A stretch of 64,000 bases of DNA from contig NZ_LT629688.1 in the NCBI RefSeq assembly GCF_900101785.1, positions 3,410,001-3,474,000 of the forward strand. The letters run 5' to 3'. Every line of letters begins with the position of its first letter. Position 1 is the stretch's first letter. Source of the stretch: Auraticoccus monumenti (lineage in GTDB: Bacteria; Actinomycetota; Actinomycetes; Propionibacteriales; Propionibacteriaceae). Below are positions 45,191 to 54,331 of this stretch, piece after piece. The position numbers and the translations under genes are program-made. The notes below the pieces were generated by a model. It searched no databases and was not told the DNA's origin. It saw only the letters and a program-made list of their open reading frames with translations.

Positions 45191-46591
45191 TCACCGCGAT
45201 CCGCTGCTCCGCGCGTCCGAGCCGGTTCTCTCCAGGACCGCCACGCACTCCACGTGGTGGGTCATCGGGAAGAGGTCGAAGCCGCGCAGCGAGACCAGCT
45301 CGTACCCGCCGTCGACGGCGGTGCGGAGGTCACGGGCCAGGGCCGCGGGGTCGCAGGCGACGTAGGCGATCCGCCGCGGGCGCCGGGCCAGCACCGCCCG
45401 CACCACCTCGGGACCGGCACCGGTGCGGGGCGGGTCGAGCACGACCAGGTCCGTCCGCCCGGGCATCCGGCGCAGCACCTGGGCCACCCGGCCGGCGGTG
45501 GCCCGGGAGCCCTCGGCGCCGACCGCCTCCAGGTTGCGTCGGGCGTGGGCCACCGCCGAGCGGGAGGACTCCACCCCCCAGACCTGCAGCCCGCGGCGGG
45601 CCAGCGCGACGGCGAACAGGCCGACCCCGCAGTAGAGGTCGAAGGCCCGCTCCCCCGGCTGCGGCTCCAGGCCCTCGAGCACCGCCTCGACCAGGGTCGC
45701 GGCGGCGCCGGGGTGCACCTGCCAGAAGCCGTCGGCCGCGACCGCGAGGCTGGAGCCGTCGACCTCCTGGTGCAGCAGCGCGGGTCCCTCGACCCGGTCC
45801 CCGTCGACCAGCGTGGTGCGGGTGCCGGCGGAGTCCACCGCGGTCTCCACCACCGCACCGCGCGTCCAGCCGGTGCGCTCGGGACGTCCGCGCGGGTCGC
45901 TGATCGGACAGCCCTGCGCGGGCACGGGCTGCAGCGCGTGGTCGCGGTGGCGACGCAGGGCCAGCACGCCGTCGTCGTCGGCGTGGTAGCGCATCCGGGT
46001 CCGCCAGCCCAGCCCGCCGACGTCACCCGGCGCCGCCTCCACCGCGCCGTCCCAGCTCAGACCGGCCAGCCGCTGCAGCTGCTCAGCCACCACGGCGGTC
46101 TTGAGCGCCCGCTGACCGTCGAGGCTGACGTGCTGGAAGTCGCAGCCGCCGCAGCGTCCCGGCCCGCTCACCGGGCACGGCGCCTCGGTCCGCTCCGGGG
46201 CGGCCTCGTGCACCTCCACGGCGTCCCCGCGCCAGAACCGGTCGTGACCGGTGTCGGTCACGCGCACCGTCACCAGCTCGCCGGGGAGCGTGTGCCGGAC
46301 GAAGACCACGCGCCCCTCGTGACGCGCCACGCAGTGCCCACCGTGGGCCACGGCCCCCACCCGGACCGGTCCGAGCAGGTCCCCGACGCCACCGGGCTGA
46401 TCGCCTGCCGCACCGGGCAGGTCGCCTGCCGCACCGGGCAGGTCGCCTGCCGCACCGGGCAGGTCGTCTGCCGCACCGGGCAGGTCGCCTGCCGCACCGG
46501 GCAGGTCGTCTGCCGCACCGGGCTGGTCACCAGCGCCGCCAGCCAGAGCACGCCCCTCACCGGGCAGGTCGTCGCCTCCCACGCCGCTCAC
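45191..46591 (-). CDS. Class I SAM-dependent RNA methyltransferase, RumA/TrmA type (466 aa)
   Basis: Methylates a uridine at C5 in rRNA or tRNA. Fe-S cysteine cluster region CPVSGPGRCGGCDFQHVS (residues about 135-152); SAM motif FDLYCGVGLFAVALARRG; motif LVVLDPPRTGAG; catalytic Cys in YVACDPAALARDL; C-terminal MTHHVECVAVLER. The N-terminus is unusual: GTG 46591 (overlapping the permease stop) is followed by about 55 residues made of 7-residue repeats (GDLPGAA) before the TRAM-like part, encoded by a 21-bp tandem repeat. Confidence 0.88.
   Translation of the reverse strand: MSGVGGDDLPGEGRALAGGAGDQPGAADDLPGAAGDLPGAADDLPGAAGDLPGAAGDLPGAAGDQPGGVGDLLGPVRVGAVAHGGHCVARHEGRVVFVRHTLPGELVTVRVTDTGHDRFWRGDAVEVHEAAPERTEAPCPVSGPGRCGGCDFQHVSLDGQRALKTAVVAEQLQRLAGLSWDGAVEAAPGDVGGLGWRTRMRYHADDDGVLALRRHRDHALQPVPAQGCPISDPRGRPERTGWTRGAVVETAVDSAGTRTTLVDGDRVEGPALLHQEVDGSSLAVAADGFWQVHPGAAATLVEAVLEGLEPQPGERAFDLYCGVGLFAVALARRGLQVWGVESSRSAVAHARRNLEAVGAEGSRATAGRVAQVLRRMPGRTDLVVLDPPRTGAGPEVVRAVLARRPRRIAYVACDPAALARDLRTAVDGGYELVSLRGFDLFPMTHHVECVAVLERTGSDARSSGSR
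46390..46515. repeat. 21-bp in-frame tandem repeat (six units)
   Basis: Six consecutive 21-bp units CACCGGGCAGGTCGYCTGCCG (unit 1 has CTGAT in place of CAGGT), with a diverged seventh up to about 46536. It lies in the 5' part of the RNA methyltransferase gene and encodes a heptapeptide repeat. Unit length is a multiple of three, so copy-number change keeps the frame. Confidence 0.85.
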
Positions 46592-48597
46592 CGCCCCACC
46601 GGTCCGTGTCCGCGGCGCACCCGCTGGTCGCCACGGCGACCACGGGCCAGGCGCGAGGAACGGAGCTGGTAGGGCACCGAGGTCACCATCACCCCGGGGC
46701 TGAACAGCAGCAGCGCCTTGAGCCGCAGCGCGGACTGGTTGTGCAGCAGCTGCTCCCACCAGTGACCGACCACGTACTCGGGGACGTAGACGCAGACCAC
46801 GTCGCGCGGGGACTCCGAGCGGAGGGTCTTCACGTACTCCAGCAGCGGTGTCGTCACCTCCCGGTAGGGCGAGGCGATGACCTTGAGCGGGACGTCGAGG
46901 TCGAGCCGGTCCCAGGCCTCCATCAGCTCCTCGGTGCGCTCGGGGTCGACCGCCACCGTGACCGCCTCCAGGGTGCTGGGTGCGGCCGCCTTGGCGAAGT
47001 AGACCGCGCGCATGGTCGCCTTGTGCACCTGGCTGACCAGCACCACGGCGCGCACCCGGCTGGGCAGCTCGCCGGTCTCCCCCGGCGCCAGGGCGAGCTC
47101 GTCGGCGACCGTGTCGTAGTGCCGGCGGATGGCCTTCATCATCCCGAACACCGCGATCATGGCCAGGATGGCCAGGTAGGCGCCCTGGGTGAACTTGGAC
47201 ACCACCACGATCACCAGCACCGTGCCGGTCATGGTCAGCCCGATCGCGTTGATGACGCGGGCGCGCTGCATCCGGCGGCGGGCGGCGGGGTCGCGCTCCC
47301 CGGCGAGGTGGCGGGTCCAGTGCCGCACCATGCCGATCTGGCTGACGGTGAAGCTGACGAAGACGCCCACCACGTAGAGCTGGATCAGCGCGGTCACCTC
47401 GGCCTGGAAGACCAGCACCAGCAGCGCGGCGGCCACGGCCAGCACCACGATGCCGTTGGAGAAGGCCAGCCGGTCCCCCCGGGTGTGCAGCTGCCGCGGC
47501 AGGTAGCCGTCGCGGGCCAGGATCGAGCCCAGCACCGGGAAGCCGTTGAAGGCGGTGTTGGCGGCCAGGAACAGGATCACCATGGTGGCCCCCACCACGA
47601 AGTAGAAGCCGATCGGGAACCCGGAGAACACCGTCTCGGCCAGCTGGCCGATGGCCGTCCGCTCCACCACGTCGACCCGCTGGCCGTCCAGCGTGTAGTG
47701 GGAGCTGCCGAGGTCGACCAGCTTCAGCCCGGTCAGCTTCGCCAGCGCGATGACGCCCAGCATCATCGAGATCGAGCAGGCTCCCAGCAGGGCCAGCGTG
47801 GTCGCGGCGTTGCGGCTCTTGGGCTTGCGGAAGGAGGGGACGCCGTTGGAGATGGCCTCGATCCCGGTCAGCGCCGCCGACCCCGACGAGAAGGCCCGGG
47901 CCAGCAGCAGGGCCATGGCCAGCCCGGAGAAGGCGGCGAACTCCGGGTCGGGCTCGATCCCGTACTGGGCCGAGTGCACCCGCAGCTCCTCGCCGAGCAC
48001 CAGGATCCGGAACAGGCCGTAGCCGATCATGCCGAGGATGGCCACCATGAAGCAGTAGGTGGGGATGGCGAACATGGTCCCCGACTCCCGGATGCCGCGC
48101 AGGTTCAGCGCCATCAGCACCAGGATCACCACCGCCGCGGCCGTGCCCTCGTGCCCGTCGAGGAAGGGCAGCACCGCGGTGGCGTTCTGGATGCCCGAGG
48201 ACACCGAGACCGCCACGGTGAGCACGTAGTCCACCAGCAGCGCGCTGGCCACCGAGATGCCGGCGTTGGGCCCGAGGTTGGTGGTGGCCACCTCGTAGTC
48301 CCCGCCGCCGGAGGGGTAGGCGCGCACGTTCTGGCGGTAGGAGGCGATCACCACCAGCATCACCAGGGCGACCAGCAACGCGATGCGCCAGTCCCAGGCG
48401 TAGCCCGCCAGGCCCGCCAGGGACAGGGTGATCAGGATCTCGTCGGGGGCGTAGGCCACCGAGCTCAGGGCGTCGGAGGCGAAGACGGGCAGCGCGACCC
48501 GCTTGGGGAGCAGGGTCTCGCCGAGCTGAGTGCTGGCCAGCTTCCGGCCCACCAGCAGGCGCTTGCCCGCGTCGGACAGTTTCACGTGCGCCGACAC
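46588..48597 (-). CDS. APC superfamily permease, KimA (YdaO)-like potassium importer (669 aa)
   Basis: Twelve TM segments follow an N-terminal cytosolic stretch with LPKRVALPVFASDALSSVAY. SYRQNVRAYPSGGGDYEVAT and FSSGSAALTGIEAISNGVPS are typical of this subgroup. A roughly 150-residue cytosolic C-terminal domain (VRAVVLVSQVHKATMRAVYF) follows. B. subtilis KimA, a c-di-AMP-inhibited K+:H+ symporter, has the same layout. The divergent neighbours are two TrkA proteins, supporting a K+ role. Start GTG 48597; its stop overlaps the RNA methyltransferase start. Confidence 0.85.
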   Translation of the reverse strand: MSAHVKLSDAGKRLLVGRKLASTQLGETLLPKRVALPVFASDALSSVAYAPDEILITLSLAGLAGYAWDWRIALLVALVMLVVIASYRQNVRAYPSGGGDYEVATTNLGPNAGISVASALLVDYVLTVAVSVSSGIQNATAVLPFLDGHEGTAAAVVILVLMALNLRGIRESGTMFAIPTYCFMVAILGMIGYGLFRILVLGEELRVHSAQYGIEPDPEFAAFSGLAMALLLARAFSSGSAALTGIEAISNGVPSFRKPKSRNAATTLALLGACSISMMLGVIALAKLTGLKLVDLGSSHYTLDGQRVDVVERTAIGQLAETVFSGFPIGFYFVVGATMVILFLAANTAFNGFPVLGSILARDGYLPRQLHTRGDRLAFSNGIVVLAVAAALLVLVFQAEVTALIQLYVVGVFVSFTVSQIGMVRHWTRHLAGERDPAARRRMQRARVINAIGLTMTGTVLVIVVVSKFTQGAYLAILAMIAVFGMMKAIRRHYDTVADELALAPGETGELPSRVRAVVLVSQVHKATMRAVYFAKAAAPSTLEAVTVAVDPERTEELMEAWDRLDLDVPLKVIASPYREVTTPLLEYVKTLRSESPRDVVCVYVPEYVVGHWWEQLLHNQSALRLKALLLFSPGVMVTSVPYQLRSSRLARGRRGDQRVRRGHGPVGR

Positions 48598-48697
48598 TAC
48601 GCCCGACCGCGGGCCGGGAGCACCAGCGCTCGGACCGCCGGGAGACGGCGTGGTGCGGTAGCGTCAGCGGCGCAGGACGTCACGTCAGGAGATCTGT

Positions 48698-49360
48698 GTG
48701 CACATCGTGATCATGGGCTGCGGACGCGTGGGGTCGAGCCTGGCCAGGGGCCTGGAGCGACGGGGCCACACGGTCGCCGTCATCGACGTCGACGTCGACG
48801 CCTTCAGACGTCTCGGTCCGGCCTTCGACGGCGCCACCGTCAAGGGCGTGGGGTTCGACCGGGGCGTGCTGGTCCAGGCCGGCATCGAGCGGGCCGGCGG
48901 TTTCGCGGCGGTCTCCAGCGGTGACAACTCCAACATCCTCGCCGCCCGGGTGGTGCGGGAGACCTTCGGCGTGCACAACGTGGTGGCCCGCATCTACGAC
49001 CCCGGCCGCGCCGAGGTCTACGAGCGCCTGGGCATCCCCACCGTGGCCACCGTCCGCTGGGCCGCCGACCAGGTGCTGCGCCGGCTGCTGCCCGAGGGCT
49101 CCGAGCCGCTGTGGCGCGACGTCTCGGGCCAGGTGCAGCTGGTCGAGGTGCACGTCGACCGCTCCTGGGTGGGCCGCTCCATCGCCGAGATGCAGCGGGC
49201 CGCCCGGACCCCCATCCCGGTGCTGCTGCGGCTGGGCCAGGGTCAGGTGGCCACCCCCAAGACGCTCTTCCAGGACGGCGACCTGGCCTACATGGCGGTG
49301 GAGAAGAACCGGATCAGCGAGGTGGAGACCCTCTTCGCCGGCCCTCCGCCGAAGGAGTAG
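48698..49360 (+). CDS. TrkA-type K+ uptake regulator (RCK domain, 220 aa)
   Basis: RCK_N Rossmann motif MGCGRVGSSLARGLERRGHT with acidic residue VIDVDVD (NAD-binding), then RCK_C from about residue 140 (VQLVEVHVDRSWVGRSIAEM). Cytosolic gating/regulatory subunit for K+ transport. GTG 48698 is preceded by AGGAG (8 nt). Paired with a second TrkA gene 46 bp downstream and divergent from the KimA-like permease. Confidence 0.9.
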   Translation: MHIVIMGCGRVGSSLARGLERRGHTVAVIDVDVDAFRRLGPAFDGATVKGVGFDRGVLVQAGIERAGGFAAVSSGDNSNILAARVVRETFGVHNVVARIYDPGRAEVYERLGIPTVATVRWAADQVLRRLLPEGSEPLWRDVSGQVQLVEVHVDRSWVGRSIAEMQRAARTPIPVLLRLGQGQVATPKTLFQDGDLAYMAVEKNRISEVETLFAGPPPKE

Positions 49361-49406
49361 CCACCGTGCGCCGTTCCCCGACCACCACTGCAGAGAGGTC
49401 TCGACC

Positions 49407-50105
49407 ATGCGCGTAGCGATCGCCGGAGCCGGCAACGTGGGCCGCTCGATCGCCAGCGAGCTGCTGGCCAACGGGCACCAGGTGCTGCTGATCGACCGGG
49501 ACCCCCGGGCCATCAAGACCGAGTCCGTGCCCGACGCCGAGTGGCTGCTGGCCGACGCCTGCGAGCTGTCCTCGCTGGAGGAGGCCGGGCTGGACTCCTG
49601 CGACGCCGCGATCGCCGCCACCGGGGACGACAAGGTGAACCTGGTGCACTCGCTGCTGGCCAAGACCGAGTTCGGGGTGCCGCGCACGGTGGGCCGCGTG
49701 AACCACCCCCGCAACGAGTGGATGTTCGACGACCTGTGGGGCGTGGACGTCGCCGTGTCGACCCCCCGGCTGATGTGCGCCCTGGTGGAGGAGGCCGTCA
49801 CCGTGGGCGACCTGGTGCGGCTCTTCCAGTTCCGCAAGGGCAACAGCAACCTGGTGGAGATGACGCTGCCCGACGACTCCCCGGCGGTGGGTCAGCGGGT
49901 CGGGGCGCTGACGTTCCCGCCGGCGGTGGTGCTGGTGGCCATCATCCGTGACGGCCGGGCGACCGCTCCGCAGCGGGACGCGGCCCTGGAGGGTGGGGAC
50001 GAGCTGCTCTTCGTCACCGACCCCGAGCACGAGCGCGAGCTGGCCGAGCTGCTGACGCCGAACCACGTGCGTCCCTCGGTGATCGACAACACCGTCGGCA
50101 TCTGA
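49407..50105 (+). CDS. TrkA-type K+ uptake regulator (RCK domain, 232 aa)
   Basis: RCK_N motif IAGAGNVGRSIASELLANGH with VLLIDRDPRA and AATGDDKVNL; RCK_C from about residue 140 (FRKGNSNLVEMTLPDDSPAV). ATG 49407, GAGAGG 8 nt upstream. Probably forms a hetero-octameric ring with the preceding TrkA protein, as seen for Ktr/Trk systems. No Trk/Ktr membrane subunit is encoded nearby, so the partner may be the KimA-like permease or a distant TrkH. Confidence 0.9.
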   Translation: MRVAIAGAGNVGRSIASELLANGHQVLLIDRDPRAIKTESVPDAEWLLADACELSSLEEAGLDSCDAAIAATGDDKVNLVHSLLAKTEFGVPRTVGRVNHPRNEWMFDDLWGVDVAVSTPRLMCALVEEAVTVGDLVRLFQFRKGNSNLVEMTLPDDSPAVGQRVGALTFPPAVVLVAIIRDGRATAPQRDAALEGGDELLFVTDPEHERELAELLTPNHVRPSVIDNTVGI

Positions 50106-50148
50106 GGAGCGCCGGCCGCGGCCGGTGGGCGGCCGCGCCCGGCGGCGG

Positions 50149-50544
50149 TCACTGGGGCGCGGCGGCCAGGAGCTCGTAGCGGGGGTTGAACATCGTCCGC
50201 TGCCCCTCCATGGTGGTGATGCGGCCGTCGACCTTGAGCCGGGACCCGGGCTCGATGCCGGGGATCGACCGACGGCCCATCCACACCAGCGTCAGGGTGC
50301 CCGAGCCGTCCTTGAGGTCGGCCTGCAGCCAGCGGGTGGTGCCGCGCGGCTGCATGGTGATGCAGCTGACGGTGCCGCTGACGGTGACCCGGCTGCGGTC
50401 GGTACAACGCACCAGCGGGGTCGCACCGCACTGGCGGACATCACGCTGGAGCTTCTCGGACTCGAGCTCCTCGTTGGACGAGACCAGCCGGGACAGTGCC
50501 CGACCGAACGCCCCACGACGTGGACGCTCCCCCACCTGACTCAT
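50149..50544 (-). CDS. OB-fold nucleic acid binding domain protein (131 aa)
   Basis: An N-terminal helix (FGRALSRLVSSNEELESEKL) leads into an OB fold: VTVSGTVSCITMQPRGTTRW, LQADLKDGSGTLTLVWMGRR, SIPGIEPGSRLKVDGRITTM. Standard actinobacterial member of the dut-DUF3710-OB-fold cluster; function unknown. ATG 50544 chosen (MSQVGERP); the frame stays open upstream. Confidence 0.85.
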   Translation of the reverse strand: MSQVGERPRRGAFGRALSRLVSSNEELESEKLQRDVRQCGATPLVRCTDRSRVTVSGTVSCITMQPRGTTRWLQADLKDGSGTLTLVWMGRRSIPGIEPGSRLKVDGRITTMEGQRTMFNPRYELLAAAPQ

Positions 50545-50651
50545 CGCTCGCTCCCGGTCGTCGACGGAGGGCACGGTCGCACCTCCACCACCCATTGTGC
50601 CTCGCCGGAGGTCCCGGGAGAAGCGCGGGCCGTCGGCCCTGGCTCCCACCC

Positions 50652-51404
50652 TCAGCCCTGCGGCGGCGGGGTGACCCGGACACCCTCGGGCATGGTCATC
50701 GGGATGACGTTCCCGGCGGCCATCGCCTCGTCCCCGCGGCGCACCACGGTGGAGGCGAACACGTCGTGCAGCACGTCGGCCGGGGCCGCCGTGCCCTCGG
50801 CCAGCGCGGCCTGCCCGTAGAGGACGCCCCGCAGCAGCCAGCGGTCGCCCTCGGCCGCCCAGGTGCGCGAGGGCTGGTAGCCCTCCTCGCCGCCGGGGGC
50901 CTTGACCGGGACCAGCCGGCGGAGCTCGGTGCCGAACGGACCCTCGACCAGGGTGGTGCTGCCGCGCTGGGCGCGGGTCGCCTCGATCACGTCCGCGCGG
51001 ATCTCGGCCCACAGGCCCCCGCTGCGGGGGGCGGCGAAGACGGCGAGCTCGAGGGCGGACTGGCCGACCAGCACCATCGCCGAGACCACCTGGCCGCTGT
51101 CCTGGGCCACCTGCAGCCGCAGCTCCATCCCCTCGCGGGGGGTGATCACCAGGGCGCCGAGGTCGACGCGCTTGATGTCGTCGGCCTCGAGGTCGACCTC
51201 GGAGATGTCGAACGGCCCGTCGGCACGCCAGTCCTGGGAGAGGTCGAACGCGGCCCAGTCACGCTCCTCCTCGGCGGCGGGCGTCTCCTCCGCGACGGCG
51301 TCGGCGTCCGCGGCGTCGGTCTCGTCCCCGGTCTCGACCGGCTCGACCTCCTGGTCGACCTCGGTCCCGGCGTCATCGTCCCTGCGGCGACGGCCAAAGA
51401 TCAT
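50652..51404 (-). CDS. DUF3710 domain-containing protein (250 aa)
   Basis: A basic start [11 protein letters not shown] and an acidic low-complexity linker (residues 12-50) precede DUF3710, recognisable in [40 protein letters not shown] and [16 protein letters not shown]. Found next to dut across actinobacteria; function unknown. ATG 51404 overlaps the dut stop by 4 bp. Confidence 0.92.
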   Translation of the reverse strand: MIFGRRRRDDDAGTEVDQEVEPVETGDETDAADADAVAEETPAAEEERDWAAFDLSQDWRADGPFDISEVDLEADDIKRVDLGALVITPREGMELRLQVAQDSGQVVSAMVLVGQSALELAVFAAPRSGGLWAEIRADVIEATRAQRGSTTLVEGPFGTELRRLVPVKAPGGEEGYQPSRTWAAEGDRWLLRGVLYGQAALAEGTAAPADVLHDVFASTVVRRGDEAMAAGNVIPMTMPEGVRVTPPPQG

Positions 51405-51943
51405 CGTGTGCTCTCCTGGAAGTGCTCGGGCGGATCCGGCTGCTGAGTCTGCCACGCCCGGACGCCACCGCTGGACCCGTGACCACCGGCCGCGCGGTCG
51501 GACCCGTCGAGGGAGCCGACCTCCACGAAGTCGGCCCAGCCGACCCGCTGGAGCACCAGCTGCGCGATGCGGTCACCGCGGTGCAGCACCACGGGGTGCT
51601 CACGGTCGGTGTTGAGCAGGCACACCTGCACCTCGCCGCGGTAGCCGGAGTCCACGGTGCCCGGCGCGTTGACGATGGTGAGCCCGGACCGGGCGGCCAG
51701 CCCCGACCGCGGGTGCACCAGGCCGACCCAGCCGTCGGGGATCTGCACGGCCACGCCGGTGGGCACCAGCCGCCGCTCACCGGGGGCCAGCTCGACGTCG
51801 GTGCGGGTGCACAGGTCGGCCCCAGCGTCGCCGGCGTGGGCGTAGCCGGGCAGCGGCAGGTCCGGGTCCAGGCGCTGGACGCGCACCTGCGGGCGCTCCA
51901 CCGCCTCCCCGGCGGTCGGGGGCGCGGGCACGGGGTCGGTCAC
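51401..51943 (-). CDS. dut: dUTP diphosphatase
   Basis: 180 aa. Hydrolyses dUTP to dUMP and PPi. Trimeric dUTPase motifs: [10 protein letters not shown] (I), HPRSGLAAR (II), [20 protein letters not shown] (III), [14 protein letters not shown] (IV) and GSSGGVRAW at the C-terminus (V). A roughly 18-residue tail follows. GTG 51943 overlaps the DUF3093 stop and the dut stop overlaps DUF3710, giving a compact operon. Confidence 0.95.
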   Translation of the reverse strand: MTDPVPAPPTAGEAVERPQVRVQRLDPDLPLPGYAHAGDAGADLCTRTDVELAPGERRLVPTGVAVQIPDGWVGLVHPRSGLAARSGLTIVNAPGTVDSGYRGEVQVCLLNTDREHPVVLHRGDRIAQLVLQRVGWADFVEVGSLDGSDRAAGGHGSSGGVRAWQTQQPDPPEHFQESTR

Positions 51944-52431
51944 GAGGGGGTGTCCTCTCGGGCGGTCGGGCGGGGGGTGGCCTCGCCGGCGGGGACGAGG
52001 TGGGCGGTGACGGCCGCGGCCAGCGCCTCGGGGTGGCGGCTGGCCACCAGCCACGCCGGGTGGGGGTCGGCGGGGTCGGCCAGCTCGATCCGGACGACCT
52101 GGTCCAGGTAGGGGCGCAGCAGGCGCCAGCAGCGGACGTCCGCGCGGCCCCGGACCCGGTCCTGGACCTCCTCCGGGCTCAGCACCCTGGCCCCGGCGAC
52201 CCACTCCCAGCCGATCCGGGAGCGTCCGGCACGCAGGCCGTCGGCGTCGGCCACCACCGGTGCGGACTGGCTGACCAGCACCGCCACGGTGCCCGCGGTG
52301 GCCACGAGGGTGACCAGGAGCGCCACCAGCGGCGGGGTGGCGAAGAGGCAGGTGAGGGTGAGGGAGCCGACCACGACCGCACCCAGCAGCACCCAGGAGA
52401 CGGGCACGGTGAGTCGTTCGCGGTGCGTCAC
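51940..52431 (-). CDS. DUF3093 membrane protein (163 aa)
   Basis: Short cytosolic start [13 protein letters not shown], then two TM helices (about residues 11-55), then a soluble domain ([32 protein letters not shown]). This matches DUF3093, normally directly upstream of dut in actinobacteria. GTG 52431 selected at the conserved THRERL. Function unknown; its stop overlaps the dut start. Confidence 0.88.
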   Translation of the reverse strand: MTHRERLTVPVSWVLLGAVVVGSLTLTCLFATPPLVALLVTLVATAGTVAVLVSQSAPVVADADGLRAGRSRIGWEWVAGARVLSPEEVQDRVRGRADVRCWRLLRPYLDQVVRIELADPADPHPAWLVASRHPEALAAAVTAHLVPAGEATPRPTAREDTPS

Positions 52432-52487
52432 GCGGACCAACCTAGTCGAGCGGGCGGCCCGGGGTGGAGCCCCGACCGGGGAGCCGG

Positions 52488-53978
52488 TCACGCCTGCGGG
52501 GGCTGCCCGGGGCCGGTGGGCAGCGACGCCAGCTCGGCCAGGGTCACCGGGACGGCCAGCGGCCGGGAGCCCAGCGCGCGGAGGTCCCGCTCGGCGACCT
52601 CCCGCCCCTCCAGCCCGGCGGTCAGGCAGGCGGCGGCGAACCCGCAGACCCGTCCCTGGCACCAGCCCATCCCGATCCGGGTCACCTGCTTCACCGCGCG
52701 GGCGTCGCTGGCCCCCAGCTCGTCGCGGGCCTCGCGGAGCCGGCCCACCTCGACCTCCTCGCAGCGGCAGAGCAGGGTGTCGTCGGTGAGCCAGTCCGCC
52801 CAGTGCTCTGGCACCGGGTGGTTGCGGTGCATGGACCGGGCGAAACGCCGGTGCCGGCCGATGGCCCGGGCCGGGGTGCCCGCCCGGGGCGGTGCCCCGG
52901 CGTCCTCGGCCGCGGCGGCGCCGGCCACCCGGCCCTCCAGGTCGCTGAGCACCGAGCCGCCCACGCCGCAGGCCTCGCCGGCCACCCAGACGCCGGGCAC
53001 GTCGGTGCGCTGCCGCTCGTCGACCTCCAGCACCAGCGAGGTGTCGACGTCCACCCGGGTGGCCGCGCCCAGCTGCAGACCCAGCTCCAGGGCGGGGGTG
53101 AAGCCCCAGCCCACCGCCAGCAGGTCGGCCTCGACCCGCTCGACGCGCTCCCCGGGACGTCCGTCGCGCCCGAGGCGGACCAGCTCGACCGCCTCCAGCT
53201 CCTCGGTCCCGACGGCCCGGCGCACCACGGTGCGGGTGCGGTAGGGGATCCGGTGCCGCACCATCGCCGCGGCCAGCCCCGCCCCCTCGACCAGCTTGCT
53301 CGGGACCCCGGCCACCGCGGCCAGGTCCCGGGCCCAGCCCACCGGGCGGCCCGCCTCGCAGACGGCGCGCACCTCGGCCCCGGCCCGGGCCAGACCGGTG
53401 GCCACCGGCAGCAGGAACGGACCGGTGCCCGCCACCACCACCCGGCGCCCGGCCAGGGTGCCGGAGCCCTTGAGCAGGGACTGGACGCCCCCTGCGGCCA
53501 TCACCCCGGGCAGGTCCCAGCCGGGCAGCGGCAGCTGCCGGTCCGCCCCACCGGGGCAGAGCACCAGCCGCTCCGCGCGCACCCGGGCCGGGCCGGGCGG
53601 GCTCCCCGGGGAGGGGGTGAGACCGAGGGCGAACACCCCGTCCTCGGCCACCGCCTGCCAGACCTGGGTGCGGCTGAGCAGGGTCAGGCGGCCGCTGTCG
53701 CGGTGCCGCTGCAGGGCGTCCCACAGGGTGGTCAGCCGACGTCCTCCGTGCTCGGCGTGCGGACGGGTCTCCCGGCCGTCGGGGTCCCGCCCACCGGGCA
53801 CCACGTCACCGGGCTGGCGCCAGTACTGCCCGCCCGGGGCCCCGCCGGCGTCGACCAGCAGCACGTCGATCCCGTGGTCCGCGGCCGTCACCGCGGCCGA
53901 GAGACCGGCCGGGCCGGCCCCGACCACCGCGACCGGCCACACCCGCGCGGCTGCCACGGCCTCCGCTCCCCTGCTCAC
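52488..53978 (-). CDS. D-hydroxyproline dehydrogenase-type FAD/NAD oxidoreductase, alpha subunit (496 aa)
   Basis: N-terminal FAD site VVGAGPAGLSAAVTAADHGI, second dinucleotide site VVVAGTGPFLLPVATGLARA (near 182), and a C-terminal BFD-like [2Fe-2S] site LCRCEEVEVG..GMGWCQGRVCG (Cys near 406-445). This is the large subunit layout of LhpF/HcnB/opine-oxidase enzymes, which oxidise cis-4-hydroxy-D-proline to pyrroline-4-hydroxy-2-carboxylate. The start overlaps the end of the [2Fe-2S] subunit gene, and the operon also contains the second FAD subunit. Confidence 0.85.
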   Translation of the reverse strand: MSRGAEAVAAARVWPVAVVGAGPAGLSAAVTAADHGIDVLLVDAGGAPGGQYWRQPGDVVPGGRDPDGRETRPHAEHGGRRLTTLWDALQRHRDSGRLTLLSRTQVWQAVAEDGVFALGLTPSPGSPPGPARVRAERLVLCPGGADRQLPLPGWDLPGVMAAGGVQSLLKGSGTLAGRRVVVAGTGPFLLPVATGLARAGAEVRAVCEAGRPVGWARDLAAVAGVPSKLVEGAGLAAAMVRHRIPYRTRTVVRRAVGTEELEAVELVRLGRDGRPGERVERVEADLLAVGWGFTPALELGLQLGAATRVDVDTSLVLEVDERQRTDVPGVWVAGEACGVGGSVLSDLEGRVAGAAAAEDAGAPPRAGTPARAIGRHRRFARSMHRNHPVPEHWADWLTDDTLLCRCEEVEVGRLREARDELGASDARAVKQVTRIGMGWCQGRVCGFAAACLTAGLEGREVAERDLRALGSRPLAVPVTLAELASLPTGPGQPPQA

Positions 53979-54331
53979 GCGTCCTCCTCCGTCGGGTGCT
54001 GCACCGCGTCCCGCTCCGGCGGCCGCCGGGTCGGGTCCTGCTCGCAGGGGTCGTGCTCCGGGACGGCGCCGCCGGGGTCGACCCGCAGACCCGGGCTGAC
54101 CGGCACCAGGCAGGCCCGCACCTCGGGCCCGCCGTCGAGGCGGACCAGGCAGTCGTAGCAGGCGCCGATGCCGCAGAACAGGCCCCGCGGACGTCCTCCG
54201 CGGCGGGTGCGGCGCCAGGAGCGCACCCCGTTCTCCAGCAGCGCGGCGGCGACGCTCTGCCCGGGCCGCGCGGCGAGCTCGCGGCCCTGCCAGTGCAGCG
54301 GCACCGTCCCCTCCTCCCGCGCCGCGCTCAC
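53975..54331 (-). CDS. [2Fe-2S] subunit of the hydroxyproline-dehydrogenase-like complex (118 aa)
   Basis: Ferredoxin-like: CGIGACYDC with Cys53, Cys58, Cys61 and RACL with Cys74 form the [2Fe-2S] site of the HcnA/LhpE gamma-subunit family. The N-terminal half has VPLHWQGRELAARPGQSVAA. The C-terminal about 40 residues are a polar tail. Overlaps both flanking genes by 4 bp, implying stoichiometric co-translation. Confidence 0.88.
   Translation of the reverse strand: MSAAREEGTVPLHWQGRELAARPGQSVAAALLENGVRSWRRTRRGGRPRGLFCGIGACYDCLVRLDGGPEVRACLVPVSPGLRVDPGGAVPEHDPCEQDPTRRPPERDAVQHPTEEDA

Noticed and set aside
42591-45365. A 924-codon plus-strand open frame
   Set aside because: Antisense to the Mo-oxidoreductase gene; no family features.
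46390-46515. The 21-bp repeats as a CRISPR array
   Set aside because: Units are directly adjacent with no spacers and lie within a coding frame; no cas genes are in the window.
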